Below the pieces are notes generated by a model. The model worked only from the letters and a program-made list of their open reading frames with translations. It was not told the DNA's origin and did not search any database. From CAZUNO01 sp964621445 [NCBI: Candidatus Hadarchaeota archaeon] (GTDB lineage Archaea > CAYQAE01 > CAYVLA01), in contig CAZUNO010000005.1 in assembly GCA_964621445.1 (NCBI GenBank), positions 106,922 through 170,921 of the forward strand: DNA of 64,000 nucleotides, in the 5' to 3' direction. Position numbers and translations under genes: made by a program. Each line of letters opens with the position of its first letter. Position 1 is the stretch's first letter. Below, piece after piece: positions 26,746-34,839 of this stretch.

Positions 26746-28517
26746 AGCGTCCAACCTCGCAGGATTATGAATATCAGGAAGCAGAGGGCTATAACACCTA
26801 TCATGAGCACGGCGGTGAATCCCTTTCCCATGGAGATCATGGAATTCAAAGTAGTTACTATCTCCGAGATCTTTCCGGGGCCAAACACGCTGATGTCCTC
26901 TATCATCCTCATATCCAGACATACTTCCGCGTCATCCAGATTATCCAAGGCCTCTTGGGTGGCCGACACCACATCGGAAATCAGGCCTTCCACCGAAATC
27001 CCCACCGGATTGAAGCCTCCCCGCACTAGATTCACAGAGTGATTATCGGAGGTCATCACCTCGCACTCGTCAACCAGGGAGGAGAGCCTGCTCATGATCT
27101 GTTCTCTCAGCCCGGCCTCAAGATTATTTCCATCTACAACCACGTATGCTACCTTCTGGTCCTCTATCTGCATTACACATACCCGGATGCCCAGAGGGCC
27201 TATCGCCTCATCCTCCCTTTCACTGATGCCAAAACCCACCTTAACGGGATAGGTTGGAGACCGCGAGAGCTTCCTGGCTAAAATGGATACCCCCTCAATA
27301 AGGTCATAGCCCGAAGGGTCACCGGCGTGGTAGGATTTGGCGGTCTCCGTGAAGCAGTTATGGGCGTCCACAAAGGCCACATCTTGGGCTCCCGCTTCCC
27401 TTCCAGCATGCATCACCGCCAGTCCTAGACCCAGATCTATATCCTCGGTTGGCTTGGGAGAGAAACTGTTTATGGCTAATAGACGCCCGCCAATCATCTG
27501 ACCACAAACCTTCGCATCACCCACCTCTACCCTGGCAAACTTCGTTGCTTCAACCCCGGTTGTCCGGCCGCTGTCAAGGACCTTCTTTGCAACCTGGGCC
27601 AGCTTCGAGGTTTCCTCGGCAGAGGTGGGGTTCAAATCGTGGGTCGAAGGACCATGGACCACCATGAGGCACTTCATCTCCGATGATAGGGCATCATCCA
27701 GGATCCTGGTAACGTTTGAGGCTCCGAGATTTCCAAGGGGACCAGGATGCACGTAGGGAATTAGCATCATGCCCTTGACATCCCCGTCATCTGTCTCCCT
27801 GAAAATCAGATGCCCTGAAGGCACGGTAACCGTTTCCCCTATGGTCTTGAAGAACCGTTCCATGGACAGGGAGTTACTAGTGATATGCTCGAAAAAGGAA
27901 CTGATGAGATCAAATATGCTGAACCCGTAGGCATGCCTAAATGGAGCCTCGATTACCTTCATGTATGTGAATACCGCCCCGATTATGACCCCAAAAACGG
28001 CCAATACTACAATGGGATTAAAGGTCTCGGGGAGAGGATACAAACCAGGCATGAACCTATCAAGGGCCATTAGAACCGAGATTTGCAGAAGGGGTTGTGT
28101 ACTGGCTGGTATGACGCAGATGATCCTATTTATGTTCGTAATTGAGAGAATGGCGAAGTAACTAAGGGCGAATGCCAGTGCCTGTCCAAATATGAGGGAA
28201 TCAAGGAGCAACATACCATTCTCTGGCATGAAAACATATGGTAGGAAGAAGAAAGCGGAGATGATCAGCATGGAGATGAGTGAAAGGAACATGGACCTCC
28301 TTATCAGAAAGCTCTTGCTCCAGGGTCTGGTAACCGAAGTGGCCAATAGGGAGGAGAGAAGCGCGGGCAGCCCGAATACTAGGAAACCGGTTATCATCTG
28401 CCCTTCAAGGAAGAACCCTAGTCCCAGCGAAATGAGACCTATGGCGATTGCACTGGCATAATAGCGAGGAACGCTGAAGATATATTTAGTGAGGGACCGT
28501 AATCTCGTAACATCCAT
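26742..28517 (-). CDS. DUF2070 family archaeal membrane protein
   Basis: A 591-residue archaeal protein of unknown function. Seven predicted membrane helices (about 15-205) are followed by a large cytoplasmic domain with the family block MLIPYVHPGPLGNLGASNVT and VFVDAHN-type sequences (AFVDAHNCFTE), which look like a metal-dependent hydrolase or nuclease-like core, and then a C-terminal membrane helix. The start is ATG 28517, not the longer frame to 28580, because the TATA-like box (28555-28563) lies downstream of that longer start. It is co-translated with the deacetylase-family gene. The conserved His, Asp and Asn residues suggest catalysis, but no activity is known. Confidence 0.85.
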   Translation of the reverse strand: MDVTRLRSLTKYIFSVPRYYASAIAIGLISLGLGFFLEGQMITGFLVFGLPALLSSLLATSVTRPWSKSFLIRRSMFLSLISMLIISAFFFLPYVFMPENGMLLLDSLIFGQALAFALSYFAILSITNINRIICVIPASTQPLLQISVLMALDRFMPGLYPLPETFNPIVVLAVFGVIIGAVFTYMKVIEAPFRHAYGFSIFDLISSFFEHITSNSLSMERFFKTIGETVTVPSGHLIFRETDDGDVKGMMLIPYVHPGPLGNLGASNVTRILDDALSSEMKCLMVVHGPSTHDLNPTSAEETSKLAQVAKKVLDSGRTTGVEATKFARVEVGDAKVCGQMIGGRLLAINSFSPKPTEDIDLGLGLAVMHAGREAGAQDVAFVDAHNCFTETAKSYHAGDPSGYDLIEGVSILARKLSRSPTYPVKVGFGISEREDEAIGPLGIRVCVMQIEDQKVAYVVVDGNNLEAGLREQIMSRLSSLVDECEVMTSDNHSVNLVRGGFNPVGISVEGLISDVVSATQEALDNLDDAEVCLDMRMIEDISVFGPGKISEIVTTLNSMISMGKGFTAVLMIGVIALCFLIFIILRGWTL

Positions 28518-28553
28518 GCTAGAGGTCCTCTTTTTCTTAGAACCCTCTTGAAA

Positions 28554-28563
28554 GAGATATAAA
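28554..28563. promoter_or_regulatory. Shared bidirectional TATA element between the DUF2070 and tsr3 genes
   Basis: AGATATAAAT, within the 10 bp here, reads as a TATA box rightward (TATAAAT, about 25 nt before ATG 28586, so tsr3 is probably leaderless). Its complement ATTTATATC reads leftward, with about 40 nt to ATG 28517. One box appears to serve both genes. Confidence 0.5.
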
Positions 28564-28585
28564 TGCAATCGAATTACCAAGGGTT

Positions 28586-29104
28586 ATGGGGGAATTGACC
28601 GAGCCGGATCTTTACGTATATGACCTACGCCAGTGCGACCCCAAGAAATGCACCGGCCATAAATTGAGCAGGCATGGGTTAGTGGAACTCTCCACTCGAC
28701 TAAGACACCGGTCCTTATTACTGGACCCCTTTTCCAGGATCACGATAAGCATCGCTGACGCTGGTCTGGCGTCAAAGAACGGCATCTCTGCCCTGGATTG
28801 TTCCTGGAAGAAGGCTCAAGTAATATTTAAGAAACGAAGGAGGGCAAGATATGGACGAAGGATACCATTCCTGGTGGCAGCAAATCCCATCAACTATGGG
28901 AAGCCCTTCGAACTCAGCACCGTTGAGGCGCTGTCAGCTGCCCTGTTCATACTCGGATTCAAGCAAAAGTCAGCCGAGGTCCTGAATAAGTTCAAATGGG
29001 GTCCTCACTTCATCGATCTCAACCGGGATCGACTCGAAATATATCATGAAGCAAAAACGCCCGAAGAGGCAGCTGAAACTGAAAATCAAATATTAGGTGA
29101 ATAA
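28586..29104 (+). CDS. tsr3: Tsr3 / DUF367, rRNA aminocarboxypropyltransferase
   Basis: A 172-residue protein of the Tsr3 family (SPOUT-like fold), which transfers the 3-amino-3-carboxypropyl group of S-adenosylmethionine to a small-subunit rRNA uridine. The N-terminus [22 protein letters not shown] is the RLI-like signature, and [29 protein letters not shown] and [16 protein letters not shown] are family blocks. It starts at ATG 28586 close to a TATA box and is followed after 1 nt by the L40e gene, an operon of ribosome maturation and ribosomal protein genes. Confidence 0.95.
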   Translation: MGELTEPDLYVYDLRQCDPKKCTGHKLSRHGLVELSTRLRHRSLLLDPFSRITISIADAGLASKNGISALDCSWKKAQVIFKKRRRARYGRRIPFLVAANPINYGKPFELSTVEALSAALFILGFKQKSAEVLNKFKWGPHFIDLNRDRLEIYHEAKTPEEAAETENQILGE

Positions 29105-29105
29105 A

Positions 29106-29252
29106 ATGCCAAGATTCGAGGAAGCCGATGCTAGGCTCTTCAATAAGAAAATATGCATGAAATGCAACGCACGAAACCCTCCTAGAGCCCGGAAGTGCAG
29201 GAAGTGCGGCTACAAGGGGCTCCGCCCCAAAACCAAGGAGATAAGAGGTTAG
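29106..29252 (+). CDS. rpl40e: Ribosomal protein L40e
   Basis: A 48-residue archaeal large-subunit protein with a C4 zinc finger: Cys17 and Cys20 (ICMKCNAR) and Cys31 and Cys34 (KCRKCGYK). [17 protein letters not shown] is the family core, with basic residues for rRNA contact. It starts 1 nt after tsr3 ends. Its stop overlaps the end of the convergent ilvE gene by 4 nt. Confidence 0.95.
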   Translation: MPRFEEADARLFNKKICMKCNARNPPRARKCRKCGYKGLRPKTKEIRG

Positions 29253-30184
29253 CCATATACGGCGGTAATCCAGTCCAAGTGGTCCTCATTTTTGCCCATC
29301 ACGGCATCGAAGTAGATATTCTGAATATCCCTGGTTACCGGGCCGCATCGCCCGTCGCCGATACGGGTCTCACCGATACGGGTTATGGGCGTGACCTCCC
29401 CTGCCGTACCAACCATGAAGACCTCCTCCATCCCCAGTAGCTGGGAACGCGTTAGGTCCGTCTCGGTTACCTCAATCCCTGATTCGCCGAACAGTTGTAT
29501 CACGCTGTCCCTAGTTATCCCTGGAAGTATGGAAGCCGTGAGTGGAGGGGTGAACACCTCTCCTCCCTTGACTCCGAATACGTTTTCGCCGCTACCCTCG
29601 CTCACAAAGCCCCGAGAGTCGAGGAATATCGCTTCGTCGAAACCCCTCTGAACCGCCTCCATCTTGGCAAGAACTGAATTTATGTACTGTCCACAGGCCT
29701 TGACCTCAGGTGGCAGGGCCCGGGGAGAAATACGCTCCCAGGATGTGAACATGACCTTAACTCCCTTTTCAAGGGCGTCCTCTCCCAGATAGCGACCGAA
29801 GGGCAGTGCGTATATGAATACTTGAACGGGATTGTCAAATGGATTAAGGCCGAAGGGACCGGCACCCCTGTAAACAACCGGCCGTATATAACAGGTGTCC
29901 CTTATCTCGTTCTTGGATATTATGCGGGAACAGATTTCAACCAGCTGCTTCCAGGTGTATGGAATCTCCATCCCATAGACCTTGGATGAGTAGAAGAGCC
30001 TGGATATGTGGTCATCAACCCTGAACAGGAAAACATTCTCCTCATCTTCGTTCCAGTACCCCCTTATGCCCTCGAAGACCCCGGTCCCATAATGAAGAGC
30101 ATGGGTCGTAACGTGCACGTTTGACTCACTCCAAGGGACGAATTCTCCATCCATCCAGACATATTTGGCCTTCATCTCCTCCAC
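29249..30184 (-). CDS. ilvE: Branched-chain amino-acid aminotransferase
   Basis: A 311-residue PLP-dependent fold-IV transaminase acting in Ile, Leu and Val synthesis. The N-terminus [35 protein letters not shown] is typical. Lys in [15 protein letters not shown] (about residue 160) is the PLP lysine. Glu in [17 protein letters not shown] and [14 protein letters not shown], the phosphate-binding loop, are conserved. Start GTG 30184 has GGAG 9 nt upstream; an ATG at 30175 is an alternative. No other branched-chain biosynthesis gene is next to it. Confidence 0.94.
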   Translation of the reverse strand: MEEMKAKYVWMDGEFVPWSESNVHVTTHALHYGTGVFEGIRGYWNEDEENVFLFRVDDHISRLFYSSKVYGMEIPYTWKQLVEICSRIISKNEIRDTCYIRPVVYRGAGPFGLNPFDNPVQVFIYALPFGRYLGEDALEKGVKVMFTSWERISPRALPPEVKACGQYINSVLAKMEAVQRGFDEAIFLDSRGFVSEGSGENVFGVKGGEVFTPPLTASILPGITRDSVIQLFGESGIEVTETDLTRSQLLGMEEVFMVGTAGEVTPITRIGETRIGDGRCGPVTRDIQNIYFDAVMGKNEDHLDWITAVYG

Positions 30185-30250
30185 GAGAACAACTCCTTAA
30201 ACGAGATGAGACATTTTTCAAAGTGCTTTTTTATCTTACCCAATAGTAGT

Positions 30251-30337
30251 GCTCCAGTAGTGTAGCGGCCAATCGGAACGGGCTATGCATCAAGGACTCT
30301 CGATCCTTGGTCCCGGGTTCAAATCCCGGCTGGAGCA
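30251..30337 (+). tRNA. tRNA-Glu(CTC) with a 14-nt insertion in the D-arm
   Basis: Acceptor arms GCTCCAG (30251-30257) and CTGGAGC (30330-30336) pair perfectly, discriminator A at 30337. The anticodon arm is AAGGA-CTCTCGA-TCCTT with anticodon CTC at 30299-30301. The T-arm is CCGGG-TTCAAAT-CCCGG. The 5' D-arm is the archaeal tRNA-Glu consensus (GTGTAGCGGCCAATC), but its last bases ATC are separated by 14 extra nt, GGAACGGGCTATGC at 30275-30288 (or shifted by one). Removing these leaves a 73-nt body with a normal D-arm. No CCA is encoded. A TATA-like TTTTTTATC lies upstream at about 30226. Whether the insertion is an intron is unproven, and a bulge-helix-bulge could not be drawn for it. Confidence 0.85.
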
Positions 30338-30341
30338 TCTC

Positions 30342-30346
30342 TTTTT
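30342..30346 (+). terminator. T-tract behind tRNA-Glu
   Basis: Five T residues 5 nt after the discriminator base match the simple T-rich terminators of archaeal transcription. Confidence 0.5.
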
Positions 30347-30529
30347 CCCAAGTCTAAAAACGGTCAGGGGCAGGAAAATCGCATCACGGCTTGAGGGGAG
30401 GCCGGACCCCCTATTCTCCACTTGCGATATCCCTTTTTCAAAATTTCCAAAAATGCACCAGTTAAGGTTTTCCTTTACTTCAGAGTAGAAGTTCCATCTC
30501 ACGGGACATACGACCCGAGGGGTGAACCT

Positions 30530-31135
30530 ATGAAAATCAAGATTCTTATTCTGTTGCTGGTCCTCACAACGGGCCTCCAGCAGGGGCTCTGTTACGACCA
30601 GATATTCGGCAGCCCCAGCTACTCCTATTCACAGGTACTGAGCAGATGGGGAAATGTTGCCACCATATCGAATTCCCAGAAAGGCGAACTCCACCAAGCT
30701 GCGTATGCGGCGGTGAGCGGAGGTGCCCACATCCGTGGTTGGCTACACAGGAGCTTCGTCTGGAACGGCGATTCCGGAGCTGGAAAGGCCAGATTTGATT
30801 TCGCTCTCTGCGCCGAAATAGCCACCGGCACCTCCCACTCCAGCGTTGAGATAAGGGTGAGGGGCTTCCTACGTGATGTATCCACCGGAGGCTACCCAAT
30901 ACGTACCTCCCTTTACAAGTACTATCGATCAACCCCTGGATATAGGCTCTTCCTCCACGGGGACGTAATTGATAGGGATGTTGACCTGGTTAAAGGACAC
31001 AAGTACACCATTGGTTACACGGTTGACGTCTCTGCCAACTGTTACCCGCGTTCTTACTGCCCAATGGCAGGTGCCAACATGGGGGAAAAGGGATGTTCGT
31101 TCTGGTGGCAACCCACAGGCGTCTTTGAGGGATGA
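30530..31135 (+). CDS. Small secreted Cys-containing protein, first gene of a three-gene surface cassette
   Basis: A 201-residue exported protein of no recognised family. The start is ATG 30530, because GAGGGGTGA lies 7 nt before it; a longer frame from 30422 crosses that site and has no signal. The signal peptide spans about 1-22 (ILILLLVLTTGLQQGLC). The mature protein is about 180 residues, beta-rich with many Ser, Gly and Tyr and at least four Cys (two in NCYPRSYC, one in KGCSFW) that could form disulfides. It is followed, with 4 nt spacing, by a small membrane protein and, by stop/start overlap, by a third surface protein; the three are surely one transcript. Confidence 0.68.
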   Translation: MKIKILILLLVLTTGLQQGLCYDQIFGSPSYSYSQVLSRWGNVATISNSQKGELHQAAYAAVSGGAHIRGWLHRSFVWNGDSGAGKARFDFALCAEIATGTSHSSVEIRVRGFLRDVSTGGYPIRTSLYKYYRSTPGYRLFLHGDVIDRDVDLVKGHKYTIGYTVDVSANCYPRSYCPMAGANMGEKGCSFWWQPTGVFEG

Positions 31136-31139
31136 GGAA

Positions 31140-31589
31140 ATGAAATCAGCTCTCGTTCTCCTCCCCTCATTTTTCTTTTTGTCAGCATTTGTACTCGTCG
31201 GGAATCTTCATTCTGGAAGCATAGCCCGGCTGGAGGCCGAGGCCAACGGCATCTCTCTTCAGATGAACGCTCTTTCCACCAACATGTCCCACGCAATGCA
31301 GATGATGGCCTCCAACGCTGAGATGAACGTCTCCCAGGACGACTATCTGGAAAAGGCCAATCAACGTATGGATTCTCTAAGAAGGAGACTTGAGACCACC
31401 TGGTCGGTAATGGACCGGGAAAAAATCGCCAAGGCCCGATGTGAAGCCCTAGCCATCCTCCTCAGGCAGGTGGGAATAGTATCTGCCGCAGGGGGATTCC
31501 TCTTCATATGGCACGCGAGAAGGGAAATGGGTCCCTACTGCCTAATCTCATTAGCTTTGCTAATAGCCATAGGAGCGGTTGCAATTTGA
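31140..31589 (+). CDS. Small membrane protein with an extracellular coiled coil
   Basis: A 149-residue membrane protein. ATG 31140 follows a GAGG site and lies 4 nt after the previous stop. A helix at about 3-22, then a Met- and Asn-rich coiled coil (about 27-95, around SIARLEAEANGISLQMNALS), then two closely spaced helices (about 105-125 and 130-148) joined by the short basic WHARREMG turn. No named family. The middle gene of the 30530-32218 cassette; it may link the two exported partners. Confidence 0.62.
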   Translation: MKSALVLLPSFFFLSAFVLVGNLHSGSIARLEAEANGISLQMNALSTNMSHAMQMMASNAEMNVSQDDYLEKANQRMDSLRRRLETTWSVMDREKIAKARCEALAILLRQVGIVSAAGGFLFIWHARREMGPYCLISLALLIAIGAVAI

Positions 31590-32218
31590 GATCTCGATAT
31601 GTCGTCCTGATGATGATACTGCTTCCAATATCGGTAACCAATGCCGCTCGAATAGAGGAGTCCATCATACTCCATTCCCCTCAGGATGCCACCGTTAACC
31701 TGAAACTTATCGGGTTTACCAATCAAAGCCTGGCCCTGAACTGGCCTCTGTCTCGCTCCCAGATTATTTCCCTGGAGGGAAATGGAATACTTATCCCGGA
31801 TGCGGAGAAGGTGCGCATGGTATTCTCGGGTCTGGGAGAGGAAACGGTAGTGAACCATTCCTTCCGAATTAGATTAACCCAGGGCCAAGGAAGCAGGGTG
31901 TTACTTCCAGTGGCCAAGCCTAACTTGACCACCTCCAGAAATAGCCTTGAGGCGGTTCTGCCCCCTAACTGGACCGCCATATGCCTTGATAACCAATGTG
32001 AAAAGAGTTACCAACAGGAATCGGATAGGATCGTTCTCATCTGGGAAGATGTGCAGGTGGACCAATGCACGGTGAAACTAGTAAAGCCCGGACCTGATAA
32101 TTCAGAGCTTGTTTCCAGGATGAGCTGGATGCTTCTAAGAGGCTACCTTTTCCTGATCATGGCGGCTGCTCTAATAATTGCGGGCTCAATCATGGGGTGG
32201 CGATTAGTCACCGAATAA
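31586..32218 (+). CDS. Surface protein with signal peptide and C-terminal anchor, third gene of the cassette
   Basis: A 210-residue protein with a signal peptide (about 6-22, VVLMMILLPISVTNA), a beta-rich extracytoplasmic domain with several Asn glycosylation sequons, and a C-terminal membrane helix (about 187-207). TTG 31586 is the start because it overlaps the preceding stop as TTGA and fits the signal peptide; a longer frame from 31508 would overlap the coding end of the previous gene heavily. No family is recognised. Its features mirror typical archaeal surface sensors or adhesin partners. Confidence 0.62.
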   Translation: MRSRYVVLMMILLPISVTNAARIEESIILHSPQDATVNLKLIGFTNQSLALNWPLSRSQIISLEGNGILIPDAEKVRMVFSGLGEETVVNHSFRIRLTQGQGSRVLLPVAKPNLTTSRNSLEAVLPPNWTAICLDNQCEKSYQQESDRIVLIWEDVQVDQCTVKLVKPGPDNSELVSRMSWMLLRGYLFLIMAAALIIAGSIMGWRLVTE

Positions 32219-32279
32219 GCCCTAAACTCCACCAAGTTCCATTGCCCGCCCGGACGGGAACCGAAAAGCCTTATATTCA

Positions 32280-33647
32280 ATGAACTCAGGATCGCTCCTG
32301 ATCTCATTGGCGGAAAAAACAAACCTCCTTCTTATCGGCATCGATAGCTTGAGGGCGGACCATATGAGCTGCTACGGATATGACCGCCTTACAACCCCAC
32401 ATCTCGACGACCTGGCATCCAAAGGGGTTCTTTTCGAAAACGCCTACAGTCCCTACATCCCGACCACCCCCGGGTATACCACGATGCTCACCGGCACGGA
32501 TGTGATGCGCCATGAGATGGTGAGCCTATCACCCAAGGGAAAAATAGATCCCAAAATCAAACTTCTACCAGAGATACTCCGGGAAGAGGGGTACAAATCC
32601 GCCTGTATAGGTTTTGACACCGAGTTCTACCGGGGTTTCGACACCTATGAGGGCTATGATTCCTGGATGTCATGGGAGGGGGCGCCGGGACACAAGGCGG
32701 AGGCACTGAACGAGAAGGCCATACCCCTTCTCGAGAAACTGTCGGATGGCCCCTTCATGCTCTTTCTTAGACACATGGACCCTCACGCACCCTATCTCCC
32801 GCCGCCCCCCTTCGACTCCATGTTCTATGACCGGGACCCGTGCGGGGCTTCGGAGAACACCATGAAGCATGTCTTTGATTTTGAACCTTTCGCCGACTTC
32901 TTCAAATCCTGGATGCCGCCGGGCATAAGGGACATAGAATGGGTAGTCGCCCATTACGATTCCTCCCTGGCCTACATGGACGCCTGCATACGGATTATTC
33001 TCACCCGACTGGAGGAGCTAGGAATCGCGGATAGAACCCTCACGGTCATTACTGCGGACCACGGGGAGACGCTTACCGAACATGACATCTACTTCGATCA
33101 TCACGGTCTCTACGAACCCACGATTCACATTCCATTGATCTATCACCTGCCCGACAAGTTGCCCATGGGGAGAAGGATAGAGGGATACGTCCTACAACAG
33201 GACCTGACCCCGACAGTTCTTGAGATAATGGGATTTGACGAGAAAAAGGCCGGGACTAATTTCGATGGTAAGAGCGTAATGCCCCTGGTGCGGGGAAATA
33301 GAAAAACCAATTATTCCGAATTCTATATCACGGAGTGCACCTGGATGAGGAAACGGGGTTGGAGGACACCTCACTACAAGCTGATAGAAGCATTGGAACC
33401 GGACTTTCATGGAAAGCCTGAACTCGAACTCTATGACCTGGTTGAGGACCCAGGAGAAAACAGGAACATTGCATCTGAGAGTCCCCAAGTGGTATCGATG
33501 CTTAGGGAAAGAATGAACTTATGGAGGAAAAAGAGGATGGAGGAAACGGGCAAGCCGGACCCCATCGAGGGTTATGAAATAGGGCTTGACCGGCGAATTG
33601 GCTCTATAAGCAAGGCCAGGGACCTCCAGGCCGCTGGAGATGAATGA
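32280..33647 (+). CDS. Alkaline-phosphatase-superfamily hydrolase annotated as sulfatase-like, Thr at the nucleophile position
   Basis: A 455-residue enzyme of the sulfatase/phosphodiesterase branch. Metal sites are visible: Asp22 in LIGIDSLRADH, and ITADHGE with the following DIYFDHHG. Where true sulfatases have Cys or Ser in C-x-P-x-R, this protein has TTPGY (62-66), so Thr62 replaces the formylglycine residue and Tyr replaces Arg. A Thr nucleophile is normal in phosphodiesterases and phospho-ethanolamine or phosphoglycerol transferases of the superfamily. The protein is therefore more likely a phosphate-ester enzyme than a sulfatase. No signal peptide is seen. TTG 32307 is an alternative start that lies just downstream of a TATA-like TTATATTC. 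Confidence 0.82.
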   Translation: MNSGSLLISLAEKTNLLLIGIDSLRADHMSCYGYDRLTTPHLDDLASKGVLFENAYSPYIPTTPGYTTMLTGTDVMRHEMVSLSPKGKIDPKIKLLPEILREEGYKSACIGFDTEFYRGFDTYEGYDSWMSWEGAPGHKAEALNEKAIPLLEKLSDGPFMLFLRHMDPHAPYLPPPPFDSMFYDRDPCGASENTMKHVFDFEPFADFFKSWMPPGIRDIEWVVAHYDSSLAYMDACIRIILTRLEELGIADRTLTVITADHGETLTEHDIYFDHHGLYEPTIHIPLIYHLPDKLPMGRRIEGYVLQQDLTPTVLEIMGFDEKKAGTNFDGKSVMPLVRGNRKTNYSEFYITECTWMRKRGWRTPHYKLIEALEPDFHGKPELELYDLVEDPGENRNIASESPQVVSMLRERMNLWRKKRMEETGKPDPIEGYEIGLDRRIGSISKARDLQAAGDE

Positions 33648-33701
33648 AACCCAGGTAACAGATAAGTACCAGTTTGGCGGCGAAATGCTGGCGAGGTTAA
33701 A

Positions 33702-34823
33702 ATGGAACTCTGGATGCACGGCATCTCATCCGAAAGCCCCCAGGATTGTCTTAGTCGGCTTAGGGAACTTGAATTCTCGGCGGTGGTACTTGGAGCCAAT
33801 AAACCAAATATCGAGGCCTCGAAACAAGCGGGTCTCGATACCTACGTGTGCACCGGCACCTTCTCCCGCTCAGAGGATTTCAAGGATGAGAGATATCTGG
33901 CGCACGACGTGGAGGGGAAGCCAAGGGAATGGTTCGGGTCAACCTGTCCAAACGTTGCAGGAGTGAGGGAGGAAAACATCTCCAAGATAGAAAAGGTCCT
34001 CGGTGAGACCAAGGCGGATGGTCTCATGCTGGATGGCTGCCGGTTCGCATCCCCGGCATCGGGGCTGGGGGCACTGTTCACCTGTTTCTGCCCCCGCTGC
34101 CGCAGGAAATCGGAGGATATGGGCTTTCATTTCTCGCGTATGAGAGATGATGCCAGGAAGCTTTACAGAACCCTTGCCGACGGGCGTCTGGGGGAAGCAC
34201 CCCGCCTAAACCCCTTCTCACTGCTTTCGGAGATAAGCCATCTGCCCGGAATCGCGGATTGGATGGCTTTTAGGAGGATGTGTGTGATTGAGCACTTCCA
34301 AAACGTCGCTGATATAGTGCACGAGATGGGTGCCGAAATGGGAGGGTACATCTTCACCCCCTGCCTTTCACCAATTGTCGGCCAGGATTACGCCGATTTG
34401 GGCAGCATATTGGATATCGCCTCGCCCATGATTTACAGGAACTACCCCCAGGACCCAGGCCCCGCCTGCCTGAATAAGGAGACCGCCGCACTGGTCACCT
34501 ACCTTCAAAGAGGCGGCCTACCCGATGAGGAAGCTTCCGATTTCATAAACCGGTTCCTGGGTCTCGAGGAGCACGGTAAATTGACCCGGGAAATTGCCGA
34601 TTCGACCACGCTTAAATCCGTGGAAAAGGAATTGGAACGGTCATCTCAACTGCTAGAGGGAGTCCGAAAACGAATTCCCATACTCTACCTTGGCGACGAG
34701 CAGGTAGAGAAATCAATCAAGACCGCCAGCAACTTGGACCTGGAGGGCGTGGACTTTTTCGTCTATAAAGATGAATGGGACTCCACCGTGGAAAGGATTG
34801 GTACGAACTATTCCCAGAAATGA
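33702..34823 (+). CDS. Putative TIM-barrel glycosidase-like protein
   Basis: A 373-residue cytoplasmic protein. The beta-alpha pattern begins MELWMHGISSESPQDCL and repeats with strands SAVVLGAN, GLMLDGCRF, MGGYIFTPC and LDIASPMIYRN. The block GLMLDGCRFASP followed by TCFCPRCRRKSEDMG resembles hypothetical glycosyl hydrolases with a Cys-x-x-Cys zinc element in the loop after the catalytic-face strand. No exact family is named. A GAGG site 6 nt before ATG 33702 supports the start. It follows the phosphatase-superfamily gene and precedes the tail-anchored amidotransferase-like gene. Confidence 0.65.
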   Translation: MELWMHGISSESPQDCLSRLRELEFSAVVLGANKPNIEASKQAGLDTYVCTGTFSRSEDFKDERYLAHDVEGKPREWFGSTCPNVAGVREENISKIEKVLGETKADGLMLDGCRFASPASGLGALFTCFCPRCRRKSEDMGFHFSRMRDDARKLYRTLADGRLGEAPRLNPFSLLSEISHLPGIADWMAFRRMCVIEHFQNVADIVHEMGAEMGGYIFTPCLSPIVGQDYADLGSILDIASPMIYRNYPQDPGPACLNKETAALVTYLQRGGLPDEEASDFINRFLGLEEHGKLTREIADSTTLKSVEKELERSSQLLEGVRKRIPILYLGDEQVEKSIKTASNLDLEGVDFFVYKDEWDSTVERIGTNYSQK

Positions 34824-34839
34824 AACCCACGATGCTATC

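Noticed and set aside
26745-26922. Extended N-terminus of the deacetylase-family protein
   Set aside because: It would overlap the DUF2070 coding region by 180 nt; the GTGA start at 26745 fits the family length and has a ribosome binding site.
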